46,805 nucleotides of DNA from Aminicella lysinilytica (GTDB lineage Bacteria > Bacillota > Clostridia > Peptostreptococcales > Anaerovoracaceae). Both the position numbers and the translations under genes were made by a program. The DNA lies in the NCBI RefSeq assembly GCF_004362975.1, contig NZ_SNXO01000016.1, forward strand, positions 1 to 46,805, in the 5' to 3' direction. Under the pieces are notes generated by a model. It made no database searches. It worked only from the letters and a program-made list of their open reading frames with translations, and was not told where the DNA came from. Positions 41,897 through 46,805 of the stretch are shown piece by piece (position 1 is the stretch's first letter; each line of letters begins with the position of its first letter).

Positions 41897-42529
41897 TCAG
41901 TCCCCGCTCTTGCGGTATATGGCTTCTATGGCATCTGCGATCTTGTCTTTAGAAAGCAAGGATGTGTTGAAGCAGGCGTCATACAACGCCGGGTCTCCCC
42001 AGGTGTTGTCTTTCTCAGCCTCTTCATCTGATCTGTAGTACTCAAAGCAATCCTTGCGAAGTCCGTCGATTTTCCTCAGGCGTCTTCTAGCCGCAACTTC
42101 GCCTTCATCCCATCTTCGCATTATCTCTGCGATCCGGTCTTCCGGCGTAGCCGTTATGAACACGCTGATGACGCGGCATTCCGGATAGTTGTCCTTCAGT
42201 ATCTGTGCTGCGCTCCGGCCCACGAATACGCAATCAGAAGCCTTCGCCAGTTCAACTATGACTTTCTTAGTCGAATTCAGAAACATTTCCTGAGGGGACA
42301 TACCTGACTCGTCTATGGCATCGGCATCATAGAGATGCTCGTAGAGCCAACGGTCAGCCTCTTTGGTCCTGGTCCTGTCGAATACGCTGGTATCAACTCC
42401 GCCTTTGCTTATGGCCTCAGAAATGAGGACCCTGTCATGGCAGGGAAGCACCAGCCGTTCCGCCATATTCTCAGATGTCTCCCTTCCTTTGCTACCGTAG
42501 GTCCTGCTTACACATATGCATGTTCTCAT
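41897..42529 (-). CDS. Cytidylate kinase-like protein
   Basis: A 210-residue protein of the cytidylate-kinase-like family (CK2 type). The N-terminus CICVSRTYGSKGRETSENMAERL has a degenerate phosphate-binding loop (G-S-K-G-R-E), followed by DCVFVGRSAAQIL and RVISVFITATPEDRIAEIMRR. Such proteins resemble nucleotide kinases but their substrate is unproven. AGGAG lies upstream of the start. Downstream is the YwaF gene after 42 bp. Confidence 0.85.
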   Translation of the reverse strand: MRTCICVSRTYGSKGRETSENMAERLVLPCHDRVLISEAISKGGVDTSVFDRTRTKEADRWLYEHLYDADAIDESGMSPQEMFLNSTKKVIVELAKASDCVFVGRSAAQILKDNYPECRVISVFITATPEDRIAEIMRRWDEGEVAARRRLRKIDGLRKDCFEYYRSDEEAEKDNTWGDPALYDACFNTSLLSKDKIADAIEAIYRKSGD

Positions 42530-42560
42530 GTCAATTTGCTCCTAATTAATTATGCAACAA

Positions 42561-42588
42561 TATCTACAAACGACTCTTCCACAGTCAA
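42561..42588 (-). promoter_or_regulatory. Candidate promoter of the kinase-YwaF-PrsW operon
   Basis: TTGACT (42583-42588) and TAGATA (42561-42566) on the - strand, 16-bp spacer. It would drive the cytidylate-kinase-like gene and those downstream. Confidence 0.45.
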
Positions 42589-42600
42589 ATCGTAATTAGC

Positions 42601-42990
42601 CTATTTAGCCAGCTTGCTGTCAGCCTTAGCCTGGAACTTATCGTTATACACTACGAAACGCTCGTGGGTTCCTTTGCCGATAAGGCCAGCTTCGTCATAA
42701 GCCTCGACTTTGAAAGTCAGCTTGCGGCCGTCAACCTCAGTAAGTTCCGTTTTGCACGTGACTGTCATGCCTACCGGCGTCGATGCAACGTGCTGTATGT
42801 CCATCATTATGCCAACGGAGCCTTCGCCATCGCCAAGCTCAGAAGCCACGCTCTTCCACGCAGTCTCCTCCATGAGTGCCACCATGGCCGGCGTTGCGAA
42901 AACATTCAATGTGCCGCTTCCCATAGTGATTGCCGTATTGGCCTCCGTTACCTTAACTTCCTGAGTCCCTTTGATTCCTTTATTTATCAT
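42601..42990 (-). CDS. Hotdog-fold thioesterase (FlK-like)
   Basis: A 129-residue single-domain thioesterase. The start at 42990 follows AAAGGAG. Motifs match the FlK-type family: NVFATPAMVALMEETAW carries the Thr and Glu of the catalytic triad, and GKGTHERFVV carries the His. Substrates of such housekeeping members are short acyl-CoAs; fluoroacetyl-CoA specificity cannot be claimed. It lies 47 bp after the methyltransferase gene. Confidence 0.88.
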   Translation of the reverse strand: MINKGIKGTQEVKVTEANTAITMGSGTLNVFATPAMVALMEETAWKSVASELGDGEGSVGIMMDIQHVASTPVGMTVTCKTELTEVDGRKLTFKVEAYDEAGLIGKGTHERFVVYNDKFQAKADSKLAK

Positions 42991-43037
42991 GTTTATATCT
43001 CCTTTACCTACTATAATACAACAGGCGATTTGGCCGG

Positions 43038-43907
43038 TCAACGCTTAACCATATAACAAAACTTAACTCCGGCAGGTGTTCCCATAGGCTCATCCTTATG
43101 CTCGGCGTTGTAACTATGGAAAAAGGCTTTCGCCGCGTCTTCCGCCGTCAGATGTTCGTATATCAAAAGACCTGCCTCCTGAGCCAGCAACTCCATTTCT
43201 TCATATGAGTAGTTTGCCTTCATAGCCTCTCCAGCACCTTGGGCCAGCTTCTGGTTGATAGTCCCGTAGCTTTCCTCATCATCACCCGGATAATCGAAAA
43301 TCAGGCCGCTGCCCACTGACATTTTCCTCGCTGCTGTCATAATAAGATTCATGAAATCTTCCTTCTCTAGGTAATAACTCAAACCCAGCATGGAGAAAAG
43401 AGACTTCTCACTCGGTTTGTATCCTGCTTCCTCCAAAGGTTTCATCCATTCATCGCTCATATCGCATGGCAAGTATGTGATATCGTTATGATCAAGACCA
43501 GCTCTACCCAACCGCTTCTTCTTATCGGCTATCATCTCCGGGAGATCCAGTTCGAAGACCTTGACCCGATCCGATACCACCAGCCCGGACGTTTCATATC
43601 CCGCGCCCAGAATAACATATTGAGTAAGTCCAAGTTTGATTTCATTAAATAAGTGTTGCTCATTAAATGCCTCCCGGGCAAGCACCGATGGCGCCAGCTG
43701 ATGATTCACTACACGCCGCAATGGATCTTTGCCGCCATAACCCGGATCAAAGAAACTTATTCCCGCTGTCATATTCTCACTTATCTGCCTATAGTCATCC
43801 TCGCCAAGAATCTTTCCCGCTAATTTATCGCAGTAGACATAAGGTCCCTCTTGATTTGTGTGATATGCTCTGGCAAAACAACTTACTAATGCTGTCATAT
43901 TGTTCAT
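43038..43907 (-). CDS. SAM-dependent methyltransferase (LCM-like family)
   Basis: A 289-residue class I methyltransferase of the leucine carboxyl methyltransferase-like family (bacterial PPM1/YktD group). ITQYVILGAGYETSGL-type motif I (here QYVILGAGYETSG), the acidic end of strand two in VFELDLPEM, and YLPCDMSDEW are visible. The N-terminal region contains the family R-x-H core (FARAYHTNQEG, then MTAGISFF). Substrates are mostly unknown, sometimes polyketide or phenolic acids. GGAGGTG precedes the start. Confidence 0.88.
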   Translation of the reverse strand: MNNMTALVSCFARAYHTNQEGPYVYCDKLAGKILGEDDYRQISENMTAGISFFDPGYGGKDPLRRVVNHQLAPSVLAREAFNEQHLFNEIKLGLTQYVILGAGYETSGLVVSDRVKVFELDLPEMIADKKKRLGRAGLDHNDITYLPCDMSDEWMKPLEEAGYKPSEKSLFSMLGLSYYLEKEDFMNLIMTAARKMSVGSGLIFDYPGDDEESYGTINQKLAQGAGEAMKANYSYEEMELLAQEAGLLIYEHLTAEDAAKAFFHSYNAEHKDEPMGTPAGVKFCYMVKR

Positions 43908-43927
43908 TAAAAATCACCTCCACATAC

Positions 43928-43956
43928 TTAATACACCATTCCGTCGTCAATTACAA
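43928..43956 (-). promoter_or_regulatory. Promoter of methyltransferase-thioesterase pair
   Basis: TTGTAA (43951-43956) and TATTAA (43928-43933) on the - strand, 17-bp spacer. Confidence 0.5.
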
Positions 43957-44018
43957 GACTTGAAATTTCAACGATTTTATGGTATTGTAGAGGTGATAAA
44001 TCGATCAACTTTTTAAAT

Positions 44019-45026
44019 TTATTGAAATATCAGCATCAACACAAGTCCCCCTACAAGCAGTACCGGTATCACCTTATGCTTGACCATAATAGCCACATAC
44101 TCGCGTATGAAGGCATTGGGAAAATAGTAGGAAGCTGTCTTACTGCCTACGCCGTCTGCCTTCAGATGGACCTTACGCGCGTAGATGCCGGCTCTGAATA
44201 CGTGGTAATCGCTTGTAACAAAAATCGTCCTTATTTTCCTGTCCATATTCTCTGTGAGAGAGTCGATCAATTCCTTGGAATTTTCCATATTTTCAAATGT
44301 CGTCTTCGACTGATCCTCCAGAAGGATCTTATCCTCCGGGATCCCCTTTGTTATAAGGTAATCGTGCATGGCCGCAGCCTCGCTTACCGTCTCGTCACCA
44401 CCCTGACCACCGGAAGCAATTATCTTGGCTTTGTCGCCGCTGCGATGATAAATATATATGCCCTTATCGATGCGACCCGCCAGCAAAGGTGAAACCTCGC
44501 ACCCGTTCAAAAGCCCCGCGCCATGGATTATGACGAAGTCGCAGTCTTTCGATTTGGGAAAGTGTCTGTAAAGTATGGCATAGAGAAACAGCGCCGAGAA
44601 AGTAACAATGATGTATATCTCAGCCAGAATTATGAAAACGCCGAAGGGCAGCAATATGCCTGCAAATTTATCGGAAAGCACCGAGAATATGACAAAGAAA
44701 AATCCCATCCACATGCCAATTATAAACAGAATAGACAACGCATTGGATAGCCCGAAGCCCTCTCGCCGCAAGGCTATTACACCGTCGGCAATGTACACTA
44801 CCGTCATGCCTATTATCAGCAGACCGACGAAAATCAAAGTCGCGGTCCCTGCGATGATTGCCACTTTTGCTGATTCTGTAGTCACCTGCGCCATTATTGA
44901 CCAGAACAGACACCACAGGAAAATCAGAAATAAAATAGCGTTGATAAATCGTCTTTTATCGATTGCGAAGAAAATCGCAAACAACACTCCGAAAAATATA
45001 GTTCCTCCCCAGGTTGTCAAGAACAT
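44019..45026 (-). CDS. YdcF/SanA-like DUF218 membrane protein
   Basis: A 335-residue protein with five N-terminal membrane helices (to about residue 150), then a DUF218 domain: DFVIIHGAGLLNGCEVSPLLAGRIDKGI, ASGGQGGDETVSEAAAM, LLEDQSKTTFENMENS and FVTSDYHVFRA. One helix closes the protein (VIPVLLVGGLVLMLIF). The family includes YdcF, SanA and ElyC, linked to envelope and lipid-carrier maintenance. It stands alone. TATAAT lies near 45047-45052 on the - strand. Confidence 0.88.
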   Translation of the reverse strand: MFLTTWGGTIFFGVLFAIFFAIDKRRFINAILFLIFLWCLFWSIMAQVTTESAKVAIIAGTATLIFVGLLIIGMTVVYIADGVIALRREGFGLSNALSILFIIGMWMGFFFVIFSVLSDKFAGILLPFGVFIILAEIYIIVTFSALFLYAILYRHFPKSKDCDFVIIHGAGLLNGCEVSPLLAGRIDKGIYIYHRSGDKAKIIASGGQGGDETVSEAAAMHDYLITKGIPEDKILLEDQSKTTFENMENSKELIDSLTENMDRKIRTIFVTSDYHVFRAGIYARKVHLKADGVGSKTASYYFPNAFIREYVAIMVKHKVIPVLLVGGLVLMLIFQ

Positions 45027-45081
45027 ATCAGGTCCCTCCTTCTTTTGATTCCATTATACTACGCAATTATGATAGGTTGTA

Positions 45082-46419
45082 CTATTTCTTGATTTTCCAG
45101 TATCCGCTTTTCCGTGATCCCTGGCGTTCTATGTAGCCCTTATCTCTCAATGAATCCATACTTCGCTGTACAGTTCTCACAGTTTTTGAAATATAACAGG
45201 AAACTTCTTCTCTGGTATAGCTTGGATTGCTTTTCAGCAAATCATATACTGCCTTGTCTGTAGGTTTAAGTGACTTTCCAGTGTCATTCCCCAGGTTGTT
45301 GGTGCCATCATATGCTCTCCTGAAAATAACGAATTTAAAGCCGTTATCCATTTTTTCATATGTGTACTTGAGTCCGGCGTCATTACAAAAACTGTTTATA
45401 CGCTTGAATCCGCTACCAAAGCTCTCTATATCTTTGCTCAGATACAACGCCTTAGCGATAAGTCTGTTACGTATAACTGAAGGGAGGTTTTTCTCTATAT
45501 AATCCTGAGGAGTATTGACATTAGCAAAACCTCCAGGGTTGTACACAGCAATCATACCCGGATGTATGCAGATTTCATGGTCAGTGTTCGTCCCATATTT
45601 CGCATGAGCAAAACTATTGGCCAATACCTCTCGGATAACTTCAATTGGTACCTCTGGCGTTTCTTTTCTCTCCATGCCGATAATGTCGCTTTTCCATCTG
45701 ATATTCTTAAGTATATACTGCTCGGCCGTACGCAGCAGTTCATAGATATTTCCGTCTGCAATTCTCTGGTCCAAGAATGTCAGTTTCTCATCTGTAGCAA
45801 AAACGGCCAACTTCAATGATAAAGCATTCTCATTACCAAATAACAGATTGCCAGCCATATTAAGATTCTCGCTATTACATAAGCCTATCCTTCTCAGAAT
45901 ATCAATATCCGAAAGTTCCGCATCAGGCAATCTTTCTGCCCTGATTGCTCTTTCCTTAAATTCGGCTAAAGTTTTATGATTTACACTACTCATAGTCATA
46001 TTGGAATCTCGTGTCTCCCAACTACTATCATTGCTCATTTCCAAAAATATTTTCTTTAGTTCAGCTGGACTGATTTCACGATCTTCATCAGCCGTACGCA
46101 AATAGTACCTGCCATAGCATGAATATGGACGGTCCTCTCCATTGATTTCTACATGTATAACACTTTTCCCGCCAATATCCATCTTTTCAATTGTAGGGTA
46201 TATCTGAGGTTTAATCGACTCAAATATCGTCCTCGATACATCACGAACTGACGACTCGCTGACATCTTGCCCACATACAGCACCATCAGGTTTAACACCA
46301 AAATAAAGTGTACCCACTCCGTGCTTATTAAGCATAGCGCAGATTGACTTGCACCCATCCTTTATTTCAGCTGTAGTTTTCTTATATTCTATCGTTTCCG
46401 TTTCAGGCCCCATATACAT
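45082..46419 (-). CDS. Schlafen/AlbA_2-type ATP-binding regulator
   Basis: A 445-residue protein with an N-terminal AlbA_2 (Schlafen-like) domain (ETIEYKKTTAEIKDGCKSICAMLNKHGVGTLYFGVKPDG), a HATPase_c_4 part (VPIEVIREVLANSFAHAKYG, ICIHPGMIAVYNPGGF, ESFGSGFKRI) and a C-terminal winged helix (SYTREEVSCYISKTVRTVQRSMDSL). Such proteins are often annotated as putative transcription regulators and recur in mobile or defence regions. The promoter has two tandem GTGGTAA words. It follows the IS66 transposase. Confidence 0.87.
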   Translation of the reverse strand: MYMGPETETIEYKKTTAEIKDGCKSICAMLNKHGVGTLYFGVKPDGAVCGQDVSESSVRDVSRTIFESIKPQIYPTIEKMDIGGKSVIHVEINGEDRPYSCYGRYYLRTADEDREISPAELKKIFLEMSNDSSWETRDSNMTMSSVNHKTLAEFKERAIRAERLPDAELSDIDILRRIGLCNSENLNMAGNLLFGNENALSLKLAVFATDEKLTFLDQRIADGNIYELLRTAEQYILKNIRWKSDIIGMERKETPEVPIEVIREVLANSFAHAKYGTNTDHEICIHPGMIAVYNPGGFANVNTPQDYIEKNLPSVIRNRLIAKALYLSKDIESFGSGFKRINSFCNDAGLKYTYEKMDNGFKFVIFRRAYDGTNNLGNDTGKSLKPTDKAVYDLLKSNPSYTREEVSCYISKTVRTVQRSMDSLRDKGYIERQGSRKSGYWKIKK

Positions 46420-46441
46420 TCCATTTGCTCTCCTTGACTAT

Positions 46442-46473
46442 ATTATACCTTATAGTGGTAAGTGGTAAGCCAC
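46442..46473 (-). promoter_or_regulatory. Promoter of AlbA_2 gene with GTGGTAA tandem
   Basis: TATAAT (46442-46447, - strand) with a weak -35 TTACCA (46463-46468, 15-bp spacer). GTGGTAA occurs twice back to back (46455-46468) and GTGG-TAAG-CCAC (46462-46473) is a short dyad. Possible self-regulated operator. Confidence 0.45.
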
Positions 46474-46493
46474 ATGTACTGGATAATAATTAG

Positions 46494-46511
46494 GCCGCCC
46501 GGAAGGGCGGC
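46494..46511 (-). terminator. Hairpin after the IS66 transposase
   Basis: GCCGCCC-GGAA-GGGCGGC, 14 bp downstream of the transposase stop on the - strand. The T-tract is poor (CTAATTATT). It may be a terminator or part of the element end. Confidence 0.55.
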
Positions 46512-46525
46512 GATTTTAGCTAAGG

Positions 46526-46805
46526 CTATTTGGTTTTGAAGCAGTTTTCAGGTAGTTCTTTGGACCACGGCATGATGCTCTCCATATAATCTCTGGGGTC
46601 ATCATCCAAATGAATGAGTATCTGCTCCATAAGATATTGGAAATACTCGAAGGTCTTAAGATCGTTTGCTTTGGCTGTTTCTGCTATGCTGTACAGTATA
46701 GCGCTGGACTTAGCCCCATTCTTAGTACCTATGACATTCCAGCTGTGCTTTCCGACGCAGAAACTGCGTATAGATCTCTCTGCATCGTTGTTGTCCAAAG
46801 GTATT
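46526..46805 (-). CDS. IS66 family transposase, C-terminal part (partial)
   Basis: At least 92 codons of a transposase whose 5' part lies right of the window. NDAERSIRSFCVGKHSWNVIGTKNGAKSSAILYSIAETAKAN is the conserved end of the IS66 (TnpC) DDE domain, with the catalytic Glu in NDAERS. The tail IMPWSKELPENCF is the family C-terminus. It has no internal stop. The rest of the element (tnpA, tnpB, left end) is not visible. Confidence 0.93.
   Translation of the reverse strand, partial: IPLDNNDAERSIRSFCVGKHSWNVIGTKNGAKSSAILYSIAETAKANDLKTFEYFQYLMEQILIHLDDDPRDYMESIMPWSKELPENCFKTK

Noticed and set aside
1-46805. tRNA or rRNA genes
   Set aside because: I found no cloverleaf with a T-loop GGTTCRANTC in the intergenic regions, and no rRNA-like sequence.

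Overview
The window looks like chromosome from a mid-GC anaerobic Firmicute, most likely a clostridium of the Eubacteriales (an Anaerovoracaceae or Mogibacterium-like lineage would fit, but this is an impression). The clues are AGGAGG-type ribosome sites, TTGACA/TATAAT promoters, hairpin-plus-T terminators, KtrAB potassium uptake, an Rrf2 regulator, CstA, PrsW, YwaF and DUF4428 genes, and the absence of outer-membrane genes.

Positions 1-26104 are mostly core-like genes. In order: an orphan PD-(D/E)XK-type nuclease-like gene, gapA with a repeated leader, an Rrf2 Fe-S regulator, a secreted beta-helix protein, purC plus a small partner, ktrB-ktrA, a membrane metallophosphoesterase with a DUF975/permease-IV fusion, an Eis-like acetyltransferase, a lipoprotein-CHAP-threonine aldolase operon, an OpuF/EgtU-type ABC importer, a very large multi-PAS hybrid histidine kinase broken by one in-frame TAA, and cstA with a small upstream partner.

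Positions 26105-27116 are a gene-free scar. It holds the end of an IS21-like element, an unexplained array of twelve CGCAC pentamers in strictly alternating orientation with a 31-bp step, a frameshifted IS3-family orfA start, and the last 47 codons of a TetR-type regulator. This scar is the left border of a defence island.

Positions 27117-38470 read leftward and form one module, visibly more AT-rich than the flanks: fic, hsdM, hsdS, tyrosine recombinase, second hsdS, hsdR, NADAR glycosidase, an orphan integrase core-binding protein and a large unknown. The two hsdS genes share direct repeats at their start, middle and end, so the recombinase probably shuffles target-recognition domains. All repeats point the same way, which does not fit the usual inversion model.

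Positions 38560-46805 return to small metabolic and membrane genes, all leftward: MazG-like, a Cys-rich peptide, DUF4428, PrsW, YwaF, cytidylate-kinase-like, hotdog thioesterase, an LCM-like methyltransferase and YdcF. They are followed by a Schlafen/AlbA-type regulator and the 3' end of an IS66 transposase that runs off the window. Two near-identical palindromes bracket the MazG gene, and one sits directly upstream of the fic-hsd promoter.

The best candidates for something undescribed are the alternating CGCAC array, the direct-repeat hsdS shuffling locus with linked Fic and NADAR genes, and the palindrome pair. Nothing was searched against a database; product names rest on recognised motifs.
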